Shown here: positions 35,371 to 44,915 of the stretch, piece by piece | Layout: each line of letters starts with the position of its first letter | How positions within the stretch are numbered: the first letter of the stretch is position 1 | Assembly: GCF_018417535.1 (NCBI RefSeq) | Contig: NZ_CP070979.1 | Coordinates: 930,001 to 994,000 of the forward strand | DNA: 64,000 bases | Source: Burkholderia pyrrocinia | Lineage (GTDB): Bacteria > Pseudomonadota > Gammaproteobacteria > Burkholderiales > Burkholderiaceae | Direction: 5' to 3' | The notes under the pieces: model-generated | The model's input: the letters and a program-made list of their open reading frames with translations, nothing else | Told to the model about the DNA's origin: nothing | The model's database searches: none | Program-made: the position numbers and the translations under genes

Positions 35371-35781
35371 CGGCTTGGATCGTCGCTGGGTCGCGCGCCT
35401 GTAGAAGCTACCTGCACGCGACGTTCGAGGTAAAAACGCCCGGCCCGGCATGCGACGCATGCCGTCGCCCGCCGAAGCGTAACCCGAATGCGCGACGCCG
35501 ATCAATCGCCGTTCGATGTCGGCGCAACCGTCCCGGCGGCCACGCTGCATTGCACGATGCCGTCGCGCAATGCGGCTTCGACGGCGGCATCGATGATCCC
35601 GGTAAACACCATGACGTTATCCCTTCGTGCGCAGCCGCACCTTGTCGAGCACATCCGGCACGCCGACGCGACGAACGGGCGCAGCCCGGAAGACGACAGG
35701 AAAACGCTTCGCCACGAACGGAACGCCATTCTCCGCAAATTCTGCGGAGAATAACGCCCCCGTTCACCGCAAACCCGCCCG
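35371..35781. other. Gene-free stretch between LprI-type and LysR genes
   Basis: It contains the 25-base perfect inverted repeat at 35728-35752 and a 36-codon frame (35612-35502, minus) whose start MVFTGIIDAA recalls riboflavin synthase only by its first residues. No family protein is supported. Confidence 0.4.
35728..35752. repeat. Perfect 10-bp inverted repeat
   Basis: ATTCTCCGCA and TGCGGAGAAT flank the 5-base loop AATTC. There is no adjoining T-run, so an operator or mRNA-end hairpin is as likely as a terminator. It lies 30 bases past the stop of the LysR gene. Confidence 0.7.
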
Positions 35782-36699
35782 CTACCGCCGCCTGCCCGCC
35801 CCGCCCTTCGCCGCCGGCACCGCCGCCCCGAGCCGCTCCGCGAGAAACCCGATGAACGTGCGCAGCGTGACGAACCCTTCGCGATGCTGCGGAAACACCG
35901 CATTGAGCGTGATCGGCGACGGCGCGTACGCGTCGAGCACCGGCACGAGCGCGCCGCTGTCGAGCGCCGCGCCGGCGATGAAGTGCGGCAGCAGCGCGAT
36001 GCCGAGCCCCGCGATCGCCGCGTCGCGCACGACTTCGCCGTTGTTCGCGACGAGCGGCCCCTGCACGTCGAACGTGCGCGCAACGCCGTCGACCCGAAAT
36101 TCCCAGCCGACGCGCCGCTCGCGCCCGTACAGCAGGCACGTGTGGCCGGCGAGCTCGGCCGGCGTCGCCGGCGTGCCCTGCCGCTTCAGATAGGCGGGGC
36201 TCGCGCACGCGATCATCCGCCACGCGCCGAGCGGTCGCGCGATCAGCGTCGAATCCTCGAGCGAGCCGATCCGCAGCACGAGATCGAAGCCCTCGCCGAT
36301 CACGTCGACGCGCCGGTCGGTCAGGTCGAGGTTCAGCCGCACGGCAGGGTGCGCGGACAGGAATTCGGCGATCAGCGGCGACACGTGCGTGATCCCGAAC
36401 GACAGCGGCGCACTGATCTTCAGCGACCCATGCAGCTCGGTGCTGCGCACCGACATCGCCTGCTCGGCGTCGGCGATCTCCGCGAGGATCCGCTGCGCGC
36501 GCGCATAAAACTCCTGCCCCGATTCGGTCACCGCGAGATTGCGCGTGTTGCGATGCAGAAGCCGCACGCCGAGCGACGCCTCCAGCGCCATCGTGCGCCG
36601 GCTGACGAACTGCTTGGACAGCATCAGCTGGTCGGCCGCCGCCGTGAAGCTGCCCGCGTCGACTGTCGCGACGAAGATCCGCAAGTCGTTGAGTTCCAT
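35782..36699 (-). CDS. LysR-family transcriptional regulator
   Basis: A 305-residue LysR regulator of the large CrgA/AaeR-like group: MELNDLRIFVATVDAGSFTA, with the HTH AAADQLMLSKQFVSRRTMAL (20-39) and wing LGVRLLHRNTRNLAVTESG. The effector domain includes GSLKISAPLSFGITHVSPLI. The start at 36699 has GGAG eight bases ahead; an upstream GTG at 36708 is less likely. It is divergent from the pirin gene with 128 bases between them, so pirin/WrbA is the probable target. Confidence 0.87.
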   Translation of the reverse strand: MELNDLRIFVATVDAGSFTAAADQLMLSKQFVSRRTMALEASLGVRLLHRNTRNLAVTESGQEFYARAQRILAEIADAEQAMSVRSTELHGSLKISAPLSFGITHVSPLIAEFLSAHPAVRLNLDLTDRRVDVIGEGFDLVLRIGSLEDSTLIARPLGAWRMIACASPAYLKRQGTPATPAELAGHTCLLYGRERRVGWEFRVDGVARTFDVQGPLVANNGEVVRDAAIAGLGIALLPHFIAGAALDSGALVPVLDAYAPSPITLNAVFPQHREGFVTLRTFIGFLAERLGAAVPAAKGGAGRRR

Positions 36700-36827
36700 A
36701 TTGTCCACTCCATAGCGACAGTCATTATCTCTACAGCCATTTATTTGTCAAATCGATTGACCTAAGATTCTTCTCAACGAACGGCCGGGCCCACTTCCGA
36801 GGTCCGGCGACTTGAAGGACAAGAATC

Positions 36828-37553
<726 letters not shown>

Positions 37554-37571
37554 CGCCCGTTCGGGAAACCG

Positions 37572-37598
37572 GGCCCCGCTGAAAGCGGGGCCCTTTTA
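37572..37598 (+). terminator. Rho-independent terminator between pirin and wrbA
   Basis: GGGCCCCGCT-GAA-AGCGGGGCCC is followed by TTTT. The 10-bp stem and T-run lie 18 bases past the pirin stop and overlap the region just before wrbA, so wrbA needs its own start or depends on read-through. Confidence 0.85.
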
Positions 37599-37614
37599 AT
37601 CGGAGATTCGCAAC

Positions 37615-38217
37615 ATGGCCAAGGTACTCGTTCTTTACTACTCGTCCTACGGGCACGTCGAAACGATGGCGCAACACATCGCGGAAGGCGCGAAATCGGT
37701 GCCCGGCGTCGAGGTCGCGCTCAAGCGCGTGCCGGAAACGATCCCGGTCGACCAGGCCAGGGCCATCGGCGTGAAGGTCGACCAGGCCGCACCGGTCGCC
37801 ACGGTGGACGAACTCCCCGATTACGACGCGATCATCTTCGGCACGCCGACCCGCTTCGGCAACATGGCCGGCCAGATGCGCACGTTCCTCGACCAGACCG
37901 GCGGCCTGTGGATGAAGGGCGCGCTCGTCGGCAAGATCGGCAGCGTGTTCGCGTCGACCGGCACGCAGCACGGCGGCCAGGAAACGACGATCACGTCGTT
38001 CCACACGACGCTGCTGCACCAGGGGATGGTGATCGTGGGCGTTCCGTACGCATGCAGCGGGCTCGTCAACATGAACGAAATCACCGGCGGCACGCCGTAC
38101 GGCGCGACGACGCTCGCGGGCGCGGACGGCAGCCGCCAGCCGAGCGCGAACGAACTCGAAATCGCGCGCTACCAGGGCAAGCACGTCGCGGAACTCGCGA
38201 ACAAGCTCGCGTCGTAA
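37615..38217 (+). CDS. wrbA: NAD(P)H:quinone oxidoreductase WrbA
   Basis: A 200-residue flavodoxin-like enzyme that reduces quinones by two electrons using FMN. The phosphate-binding start is [19 protein letters not shown], the FMN loops include [20 protein letters not shown] and [16 protein letters not shown], and [20 protein letters not shown] completes the WrbA pattern. The length matches the family. It follows the pirin gene on the same strand but beyond a terminator; a GGAG lies ahead of its ATG. Confidence 0.93.
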   Translation: MAKVLVLYYSSYGHVETMAQHIAEGAKSVPGVEVALKRVPETIPVDQARAIGVKVDQAAPVATVDELPDYDAIIFGTPTRFGNMAGQMRTFLDQTGGLWMKGALVGKIGSVFASTGTQHGGQETTITSFHTTLLHQGMVIVGVPYACSGLVNMNEITGGTPYGATTLAGADGSRQPSANELEIARYQGKHVAELANKLAS

Positions 38218-38271
38218 CGCGTCGCGCCATCCGGGAATCCGCCGGCCGCAGACGGTCCGGCACTCCCGGAA

Positions 38272-38305
38272 ACGGACGGCGCCGGGGCAACCCGGCGCCG
38301 TCCGT
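38272..38305. terminator. Strong bidirectional hairpin between wrbA and the convergent gene
   Basis: A 15-bp perfect stem (38272-38286 with 38291-38305) closes a GCAA tetraloop. It lies between the stops of two convergent genes, so it can serve both, although T-runs are weak. Confidence 0.75.
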
Positions 38306-38325
38306 TCATGCGCGCATGCCGGCCG

Positions 38326-38631
38326 TTACTGCCCCGACGCCGGTGCGGCAGGCGCCGCCTTCGTCGCGGGCGCCTTCTGCACGGCATTCTGCGGATAGTT
38401 GCTCTGGTCGTTGGTCAGCCGATAGCCGCTGCCGGTGCCGATCGCCTTCAGGTCCGACGCGTGGCGCGCGCGGGCCGCCTTGCGCGCCGCCTTCTTCTGC
38501 GCCTTGTCGAGCTGCTTCTGCGTCGGCGCGGACGCCTGATCCTGCGCGTATGCCGCCGGCGCGGCGGTCAACAGCAGACCGAACGACGCCGTTACCGCTA
38601 CTGCCACCGAAACCACGCGAGACTTCTTCAT
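38326..38631 (-). CDS. Small exported Burkholderia protein of unknown function
   Basis: A 101-residue protein with a clear signal peptide (MKKSRVVSVAVAVTASFGLL, cut after AYAQ-like residues near 30), then a Lys/Ala-rich helix (QKQLDKAQKKAARKAARARH) and a Pro/Ala-rich tail. The middle DLKAIGTGSGYRLTNDQSNY is the sort of conserved patch found in small Burkholderia secreted proteins. It was started at the ATG at 38631 with GGAGT ahead. Function is unknown; a cell-envelope or stress role is possible. Confidence 0.65.
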   Translation of the reverse strand: MKKSRVVSVAVAVTASFGLLLTAAPAAYAQDQASAPTQKQLDKAQKKAARKAARARHASDLKAIGTGSGYRLTNDQSNYPQNAVQKAPATKAAPAAPASGQ

Positions 38632-38854
38632 GGCCGGAACTCCTTGTCGATTGTTGGTTGTGGGTCGAATATCAGCGCGCGACGGCTTGCGACAACGGCG
38701 CCGATGCAACGTTAGCCGATCGCTGCGCAAATGTCCGCGCGCGTTCCTGAATTCTCCTGATAACGGCAGCGATACGTGCGCGCCGGGCACGCCGTCGTGT
38801 CGGCACGTCGCCCGCGCCCATCAGGGAAACCGATAACCCCGGGGCCGCCGGCGC

Positions 38855-39589
38855 TCAGACCCAGCGCGACAGCAACGGCAGCAGGATTGGCACGACGAAC
38901 GCCGTGAGCACGCCGTTCAGCCCCATCCCGAGCCCGGCGAACGCGCCGGCCTCCTCGCTGACCTGGAACGCGCGCGCGGTGCCGATCCCGTGCGACGCGA
39001 CGCCGAGCGCGAAGCCGCGCACGGCCGGCTCGTCGATCCGCAGCGCGTTGAGGATCCCGCGCGCGCATACGGCACCGAAAATCCCGGTCGAGATCACGAG
39101 CACGGCGGTCAGCGACGGAATGCCGCCGATCTCCGCGGCGACGGCCATCGCGATCGGCGTCGTCGCCGATTTCGGCGCGAGCGACGCGATCGTCTGGTGC
39201 GATGCGCCAAACAGCGCGGCGATGCCGACCGCCGACACGATCGCGGTCAGCGAGCCCGCGAGCAGGCCGACGAGCAGCGGCAGCGCGGTGCGCCGCAGCT
39301 TCGACCACTGGCGGTACAGCGGCAGCGCAAGCGCGACGGTCGCGGGGCCGAGCAGGAAATGGACGAACTGCGCGCCTTCGAAATAGGTCGGATACGGCGT
39401 ATGCGTGAGCGTCAGCAGCATGACGATCAGCGCGACCGCGATCAGCACGGGGTTCGCGAGCGGGTTGAAGCGCGCCCGCGCATAGACGGCCTGCGCGAAC
39501 AGATACGCGACCAGCGTGATGGTCAGGCCCAGCAACGGGCTCGCGGCGAGATAGACCCAGATCGCGCCGAGTTTCGGGAAGGCCGTCAT
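38855..39589 (-). CDS. lrgB: LrgB/CidB family membrane protein (glycolate or murein-hydrolase-associated)
   Basis: A 244-residue LrgB family protein with six or more membrane spans. Hallmarks are the loop TYFEGAQFVHFLLGPATVALALPLYRQ near residue 65-95, SLAPKSATTPIAMAVAAEIGG near 150, and RGFALGVASHGIGTARAFQ near 195. Such proteins pair with LrgA/CidA and are linked to programmed lysis or to glycolate/pyruvate efflux. The ATG overlaps the lrgA stop by four bases, showing translational coupling. Confidence 0.9.
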   Translation of the reverse strand: MTAFPKLGAIWVYLAASPLLGLTITLVAYLFAQAVYARARFNPLANPVLIAVALIVMLLTLTHTPYPTYFEGAQFVHFLLGPATVALALPLYRQWSKLRRTALPLLVGLLAGSLTAIVSAVGIAALFGASHQTIASLAPKSATTPIAMAVAAEIGGIPSLTAVLVISTGIFGAVCARGILNALRIDEPAVRGFALGVASHGIGTARAFQVSEEAGAFAGLGMGLNGVLTAFVVPILLPLLSRWV

Positions 39590-39957
39590 TGCGTGCCCTC
39601 CGCGGTGCCGCCCGCGCGGCGCTGACGCCGCAGCAGCGCACGCGTGACGAGCGCCGTCACCGCGATCGCGAGCGTGGTGCTCACGGCCAGCGCGACGACG
39701 ACCGCGACCGCGTCGCCGCGCACGCGATCGGCCGACACCATGATGCCGACGCCGGCCGGCACGAACAGCAGCGACAGGTGGCGCAGCAGCTCGAGCGCGG
39801 TCGGCTCGATCGCGTCGGCCATCTGCGGACGCAGCATCACGAAGCCGAACAGCAGCAGCATGCCGATCACCGGGCCCGGCACCGGCAGGCCGAACAGATA
39901 GGACACGCCTTCCCCGAGACACTGGAAGGTCAGCAAGACCGCGAACGCCTGCAGCAT
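39586..39957 (-). CDS. lrgA: LrgA/CidA family holin-like protein
   Basis: A 123-residue, four-helix membrane protein. It has LLTFQCLGEGVSYLFGLPVP (LrgA opening with the conserved G and P), PVIGMLLLFGFVMLRPQMAD and LLRHLSLLFVPAGVGIMVS, the diagnostic block near residue 57-75. It is the first gene of the coupled lrgAB pair. The complex is thought to act as a holin-like or metabolite-export system in the inner membrane. Confidence 0.9.
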   Translation of the reverse strand: MLQAFAVLLTFQCLGEGVSYLFGLPVPGPVIGMLLLFGFVMLRPQMADAIEPTALELLRHLSLLFVPAGVGIMVSADRVRGDAVAVVVALAVSTTLAIAVTALVTRALLRRQRRAGGTAEGTQ

Positions 39958-40228
39958 GAACCGCTTCTCCCGAAGGTGGCCGCGATACCGCGCGGCCGCG
40001 CGACCGATAGGCCGGCGGCTTGCAGTGCCGGCGTGGACGATATGCGCGATCGTATCAACAATGCTCGCGGCCGGTCGCGACGGCGCAATCGCACGATCTC
40101 GCTCAATCGTTTCAATCTGGCTGGATCAGGCAAGAGATCGGGCGGAACCGGGCGGGACGAAGGAGCGATAGCGCGCCGGTCCGGACGCCGGTGGTGCCGC
40201 CTTTCACCGCACCGCTCGTCCGCATGCA

Positions 40229-40256
40229 GAAACGGCGGGCACGAGCCCGCCGTTTC
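40229..40256 (-). terminator. Hairpin terminator after the esterase gene
   Basis: GAAACGGCGGGC-ACGA-GCCCGCCGTTTC forms a perfect 12-bp stem 40 bases past the esterase stop. The stem itself ends in TTTC, giving a partial T-run on the strand read. Confidence 0.7.
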
Positions 40257-40296
40257 GTCGTTCGCATTCGAACGCATTCGAATGCCGCCCGCCGCG

Positions 40297-41331
40297 TTAC
40301 TTCAGCCGCGTCGCGATTTCATTCGCCAGCGCCTTCGTCGCGGCCTTCGTCGGTGCATCCGTGGCCAGCGCGTTCAGCAGACCGAAATCGTGGATCGTGC
40401 CGTCATAACGCGTGGTCGTCGCGTCGACACCGGCCGCGTCGAGCTTGCGGCCGTACGCTTCGCCTTCGTCGCGCAGCACGTCGAACTGCGCGACCTGGAT
40501 CAGCGCGGGCGGCAGGCCCTTCAACTGCGCGGTGCTCGCGCGCAGCGGCGACGCGTAGATCTCGTTGCGCTGCGCTTCGTTCTTCGTATAGGCGTCCCAG
40601 AACCACTTCATCATCGGCCGTGTCAGGAAGTGGCCTTGCTGATACGCGTTGTACGAGCCCGTGTTGAAGTTGTGGTCCGTGACGGGCCACATCAGGCCCT
40701 GGAAGCGGATCGCGGGGCCGCCCTTGTCCTTCGCCATCAGCGACACCACGCCTGCCATGTTCCCGCCGACGCTGTTGCCGACCACCGCGAGGCGGCTGCC
40801 GTCGACGCCGATCTCCGCGCCGTGCGCGGCCACCCACTGCGTCGCCGCATACGCCTGGTTGATCGCGACCGGGTAATGCGCTTCCGGCGACGGCGTGTAA
40901 TTCACGAACACCGCGACGGCACCCGACTGCACGACGAGATCGCGCACGAGGCGTTCATGCGTCGGGAAGTCGCCGAGAATCCAGCCGCCGCCGTGGAAGA
41001 ACATGAACACCGGCAGCGTGCCCGTCGCGCCTTGCGGGCGAACGATCGTGATCGGCACCGACAAGCCGTCCTGTTCGATCGTGCGGTTCGACACGTCGAT
41101 GCCCGACAGGTCGACCTTCGCGCCGTTCTGCGCGTCGACCAGCACCTGGCGCGCCTTCGCTGGGCTCAACGTTTCGAGGCCGGGGCCCTTCTGGCCGTTC
41201 AGCGCGGCGAGGAACCCGCTCGTCGCCGCATCGGGCCGGACGGTTTCGGCGCCGGCGGCGAATGCGGTGGGCACGGTGGACAACGCCGCTGCAACGGCGG
41301 CGACGATCAGCAGCGGCTTGACGATCTTCAT
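40297..41331 (-). CDS. Exported HSL-family alpha/beta-hydrolase (esterase/lipase)
   Basis: A 344-residue esterase of the hormone-sensitive-lipase group. It has a signal peptide (hydrophobic PLLIVAAVAAALSTVPTAFA, cut near residue 26), then the oxyanion motif FFHGGGWILG (111-120), the nucleophile elbow VVGNSVGGNMAG with Ser187, the acid in FDVLRDEGEAY and His in HDFGLLNAL. It hydrolyses short-chain esters in the periplasm. It lies 57 bases downstream of the Ohr gene on the same strand, so it is probably under the same TetR-type control. Confidence 0.87.
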   Translation of the reverse strand: MKIVKPLLIVAAVAAALSTVPTAFAAGAETVRPDAATSGFLAALNGQKGPGLETLSPAKARQVLVDAQNGAKVDLSGIDVSNRTIEQDGLSVPITIVRPQGATGTLPVFMFFHGGGWILGDFPTHERLVRDLVVQSGAVAVFVNYTPSPEAHYPVAINQAYAATQWVAAHGAEIGVDGSRLAVVGNSVGGNMAGVVSLMAKDKGGPAIRFQGLMWPVTDHNFNTGSYNAYQQGHFLTRPMMKWFWDAYTKNEAQRNEIYASPLRASTAQLKGLPPALIQVAQFDVLRDEGEAYGRKLDAAGVDATTTRYDGTIHDFGLLNALATDAPTKAATKALANEIATRLK

Positions 41332-41388
41332 GATGAAACTCCTTGGCTTAACCGGTGAATGACGATGAATGATTCGCAGTACGATTGA

Positions 41389-41814
41389 TCAGACAAGCGT
41401 GAGCGTGACGTCGATGTTGCCGCGCGTCGCGTTCGAGTACGGGCAGACGATGTGCGCGCGATCGATCAGCGTTTGCGCGGTATCGCGATCGAGGCCAGGC
41501 AGCGAGATCTTCAGTTCGACTTCGATGCCGAAGCCGTTCGGGATCGCGCCGATGCCGACGCTGCCTTCGATGGCGGCGTCCGCGGGGATCGCGATCTTGT
41601 CGCGGGCCGCAACGAACTTCATCGCGCCGATGAAGCACGCGCTATAGCCGGCCGCGAACAGTTGCTCGGGGTTCGCGCCTGCGCCGCCCGCGCCGCCAAG
41701 TTCGCGCGGCGTGGTCAGCTTCAGGTCCAGGCCGCTTTCCGGCACCGTGGCACGGCCGTCGCGGCCGCCGGTGGCTTTTGCATGGGCGCGGTACAGCACT
41801 TTTTCGATCGACAT
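41389..41814 (-). CDS. ohr: Organic hydroperoxide resistance protein (OsmC/Ohr family)
   Basis: A 141-residue Ohr peroxidase. The two redox cysteines are Cys60 in [18 protein letters not shown] and Cys124 in [14 protein letters not shown], with the Ohr-specific [25 protein letters not shown] context shared rather than the shorter OsmC version. It reduces organic hydroperoxides using lipoylated thiols. It is the first gene downstream of two TetR-type operators. Classic ohr genes are controlled by the MarR protein OhrR, so a TetR regulator here is unusual. Confidence 0.9.
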   Translation of the reverse strand: MSIEKVLYRAHAKATGGRDGRATVPESGLDLKLTTPRELGGAGGAGANPEQLFAAGYSACFIGAMKFVAARDKIAIPADAAIEGSVGIGAIPNGFGIEVELKISLPGLDRDTAQTLIDRAHIVCPYSNATRGNIDVTLTLV

Positions 41815-41898
41815 GACAGACTCCTTTTCAATCAGTGAGTGAAACAGCCTTCCAACCCGGGACCGCGCACCGAAAGCGTTGCAGTCGGCATCACGTTT

Positions 41899-41924
41899 GT
41901 TTATCTACTCATAGATAGATAAAC
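41899..41924. promoter_or_regulatory. TetR-type operator 1, in front of ohr
   Basis: GTTTATCTA ... TAGATAAAC forms an inverted repeat with an 8-base spacer, containing the nested repeat TATCTA-CTCA-TAGATA. It lies 85 bases before the ohr start. The same motif recurs at 41966 and 42615. Confidence 0.75.
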
Positions 41925-41965
41925 ATCCCCAAAAAATGCAGGTGGCCGATCCACCTGCTCCGACC

Positions 41966-41987
41966 ATCTATCTACCAAAAGATAGAT
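41966..41987. promoter_or_regulatory. TetR-type operator 2
   Basis: ATCTATC and GATAGAT are inverted around an 8-base spacer, sharing the TATCTA core with the sites at 41899 and 42615. It lies between ohr and the tetR-type gene, downstream of the latter's stop. Confidence 0.7.
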
Positions 41988-42037
41988 AACAAAACCCGAC
42001 AAAAGGCGGCGAACCGCCTGACTGCTTGCCCCGTCCA

Positions 42038-42604
42038 TCAGGACCGGGTTTTCCAGACGGCCTCGACATCCTCGAGACGCGCCCGCGTGTGAAACAGCCG
42101 GCTGGCCAGCACGCTGCCCTGGAACGCCGCGTACAGCGTGCGCGCCGCCGTTTCGGGCTTGCCGCTGAACTGCAGCGTGCCCTCCTTCGCGCCCTGCGCC
42201 AGCAATTCGGCGAGCCAGTTCTCGTTGCCCTTGAAGAACGCCTGCACGGCCTGCCGCACGTTCTCCGGCAACGATTCGATGTCGGCCGCGAGCATCCCGC
42301 ACAGGCAGATCTGGTTGCCGTCGCCAAGCGTCCGGCCGAACAGCTTCGTGTACAGGCTCAGCTTCACGTCGGCCGGCAACGCCGGATCGATCGCCCGCAT
42401 GGCCGCGAGGACTTCGTCGCTGTACGCCGCCACCGCTTCCAGCACGAGGTCGTCCTTCGACGGGAAGTAGTAGTGGATGCTCGACGTCTTCACGCCCACC
42501 AGGTCGGACAGGTCTCGATAGCTGAAGCCGTTGTAACCGCGCAGCATCATCAGCGTGATCGCGTGGTCGAGAATCTGTTCGCGGACGGTCGGTTTCGTTT
42601 CCAT
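42038..42604 (-). CDS. TetR-family transcriptional repressor
   Basis: A 188-residue TetR regulator. The HTH is YNGFSYRDLSDLVGVKTSSI (residues 22-41), followed by HYYFPSKDDLVLEAV, the exact TetR wing/helix pattern. The C-terminal ligand domain carries CLCGMLAADIESLP with two close cysteines (ICLCG) that might sense oxidants or electrophiles. Three similar inverted repeats sit before ohr and before this gene, so it probably controls both. The ATG at 42604 gives the usual short leader. Confidence 0.88.
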   Translation of the reverse strand: METKPTVREQILDHAITLMMLRGYNGFSYRDLSDLVGVKTSSIHYYFPSKDDLVLEAVAAYSDEVLAAMRAIDPALPADVKLSLYTKLFGRTLGDGNQICLCGMLAADIESLPENVRQAVQAFFKGNENWLAELLAQGAKEGTLQFSGKPETAARTLYAAFQGSVLASRLFHTRARLEDVEAVWKTRS

Positions 42605-42614
42605 GGATTGAACT

Positions 42615-42636
42615 TTATCTACTCGTAGATAGATAA
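42615..42636. promoter_or_regulatory. TetR-type operator 3, in front of the repressor gene
   Basis: TTATCTACTCGTAGATAGATAA carries the same core as operator 1 and lies 11 bases upstream of the tetR-type ATG, the position for autorepression. Confidence 0.75.
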
Positions 42637-42893
42637 GCAAGAACTTTTTTTGGGGCAGCATGAAAAATCCGGAAAGCCCCGAGCGCGGATAGGCGCCGTC
42701 CCGCGCGGCCGCTACCGCTTACAACCGGCCTGCAGCCCGATCGAATCGATGCGACACTCGCAGCCAGGCGACGCGACCACGACGCAATCGTCGGTCGGCC
42801 GGATGTGCGCGCCAGCGCCCCGACATCGCGTCGCGCCCGGCGCATGCATCACCGGTCCGCCCGCTTCGCCGGACCGCACAAGGAGAACAGTCG

Positions 42894-44747
42894 ATGTACT
42901 CGTGGTTTGAACGGCGCCTGCCGACTTTCCCGCTCGAAGATCCCGTCACGCCGCCGCGGGGATTCTTCTCGTTCGTGTGGGCGTGCACGAAAGGCGCGCG
43001 TAGCTGGATCCTGCTGATCGCGCTGACGTCGGCCGCACTGGCCGCGTACGAAGCCGCGCTGTTCGCGATGATGGGGCGCGTGGTCGACTGGCTGTCGTCG
43101 GCGACGCCAGCCGAATTCGGCGGCCGCCACTTCGGCACGCTTGCCGGCTTTGCGGCGATCCTCGCCGGCAGCGCGCTGCTGATCGCGCTGCACACGATGG
43201 TCAAGCACCAGGTGCTCGCGATCAACTTCCCGATGCGGCTGCGCTGGCTGTTTCACCGGCTGATGCTCGACCAGAGCCTGTCGTTCTACGCGAACGAGTT
43301 CGCCGGCCGCGTGACGACCAAGATCATGCAGACCGCGCTTGCGGTGCGCGACGCGCTGTTCATGTCGGTCGATGTCGTGATCGGCGTCGCCGCATACCTG
43401 ATCGGCATCCTCGCGCTCGCGGCGAGCTTCGACTGGCGGCTGATGATTCCGCTCGTGCTGTGGGCGCTCGGCTACGGCGCGGCCTGTGCGTACTTCGTGC
43501 CGCGCCTGGGCGCCGTCGGCAGCCGGCAGGCCGACGCGCGCGCACTGATGACGGGCCGCATCACCGACGCGTATTCGAACATCACGACCGTGAAGCTGTT
43601 CTCGCACACGCGGCGGGAAGCCGATCACGCACGGCGCGCTATGGAAGCGTTCAAGTCGACCGGCGACGCGCAGATGCGCCTCGTCAGCGCGTTCGAGATC
43701 GTCAACCACCTGCTGTCGACGCTGCTGCTGGTCGGCTCGACCGGCCTCGCGCTGTATCTGTGGATGCACGGCGAAGTGAGCGCGGGTGTCGTCGCGGCCG
43801 TGATCGCGATGGCGCTGCGCCTGTCGAGCTATTCGCACTGGATCATGTGGGAGATGACCGAGCTGTTCGAGAACGTCGGCACGATCCAGGACGGCATCAA
43901 CACGCTGACGAAGGTGCGCAGCGTGGTCGACGCGCCCGATGCGAAGCCGCTCGCGGTGCAGCGCGGCGGGATCGTGTTCGACAACGTGCAGTTCGCGCAC
44001 GAGGACAACGACCGCGCGGTGTTCGACGGACTGAACCTGACGATCCGGCCGGGCGAGCGGATCGGCCTGATCGGCCGCTCGGGCGCCGGCAAGTCGACGC
44101 TCGTGAACCTGCTGCTGCGTTTCTACGACGTGGGCGGCGGCACGATCCGGATCGACGGGCAGGACATCGCGCACGTGACGCAGGACAGCCTGCGCAGCGC
44201 AATCGGGATGGTCACGCAGGATACGTCGCTGCTGCACCGGACGATGCGCGAGAACCTGCTGTACGGTCGCCCCGATGCAAGCGAGCGCGAAATGCAGGAC
44301 GCGGCCATGCGCGCGGAAGCGTCCGAGTTCATCGACCGGCTGCGCGACCGCCACGGGCGCAGCGGCTACGACGTCGAGGTCGGCGAGCGCGGCGTGAAGC
44401 TGTCGGGCGGCCAGCGGCAGCGTGTCGCGATCGCGCGCGTGATGCTCAAGGACGCGCCGATCCTCGTGCTCGACGAAGCGACCAGCGCGCTCGATTCCGA
44501 AGTCGAAGTCGCGATCCAGCGCAGCCTCGACAGCCTGATGAGCGGCAAGACGGTGATCGCGATCGCGCACCGGCTGTCGACAATCGCGGCGATGGACCGA
44601 CTGATCGTGCTCGACGAAGGGCGCATCGTCGAGGAAGGCACGCACCGGCAACTGCTGCAGGCGGGCGGCATCTATGCGGCGCTGTGGGCGCACCAGAGCG
44701 GCGGGTTCCTCGGCGAAACGGCGGAGGCGGAAGGCGCGGCGCAGTAG
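42894..44747 (+). CDS. ABC exporter, fused membrane and ATPase domains
   Basis: A 617-residue half-transporter of the exporter type. Six membrane helices occupy about residues 38-330. The ATPase domain carries Walker A IGRSGAGKSTLVNLLLRFYD near 395, the ABC signature KLSGGQRQRVAIARVML near 500 and Walker B ILVLDEATSALD near 525, followed by the H-loop IAIAHRLSTIAAMD. It probably works as a homodimer exporting a lipid, drug or peptide. It has no outer-membrane or accessory partner nearby and stands alone downstream of the TetR gene. Confidence 0.88.
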   Translation: MYSWFERRLPTFPLEDPVTPPRGFFSFVWACTKGARSWILLIALTSAALAAYEAALFAMMGRVVDWLSSATPAEFGGRHFGTLAGFAAILAGSALLIALHTMVKHQVLAINFPMRLRWLFHRLMLDQSLSFYANEFAGRVTTKIMQTALAVRDALFMSVDVVIGVAAYLIGILALAASFDWRLMIPLVLWALGYGAACAYFVPRLGAVGSRQADARALMTGRITDAYSNITTVKLFSHTRREADHARRAMEAFKSTGDAQMRLVSAFEIVNHLLSTLLLVGSTGLALYLWMHGEVSAGVVAAVIAMALRLSSYSHWIMWEMTELFENVGTIQDGINTLTKVRSVVDAPDAKPLAVQRGGIVFDNVQFAHEDNDRAVFDGLNLTIRPGERIGLIGRSGAGKSTLVNLLLRFYDVGGGTIRIDGQDIAHVTQDSLRSAIGMVTQDTSLLHRTMRENLLYGRPDASEREMQDAAMRAEASEFIDRLRDRHGRSGYDVEVGERGVKLSGGQRQRVAIARVMLKDAPILVLDEATSALDSEVEVAIQRSLDSLMSGKTVIAIAHRLSTIAAMDRLIVLDEGRIVEEGTHRQLLQAGGIYAALWAHQSGGFLGETAEAEGAAQ

Positions 44748-44915
44748 GCGGGCGGCATGTCCGAGACCGGCATGTCCGAGACCGGCACCGGCAGGCCGGC
44801 CATGGCAACATGGCGGCGCATCGATCATCGGCGGATTCGACCGGGATCGCTTTTCCGACGGTCGGACGCCGTCGCCCGGTTTCGTATCGACCGACGACAG
44901 ATCCAAGGAGCCCAT

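Noticed and set aside
35502..35612. Short frame beginning MVFTGIIDAAVEAAL, which recalls riboflavin synthase
   Set aside because: Only the first residues match and the frame ends after 36 codons without any second riboflavin synthase motif.
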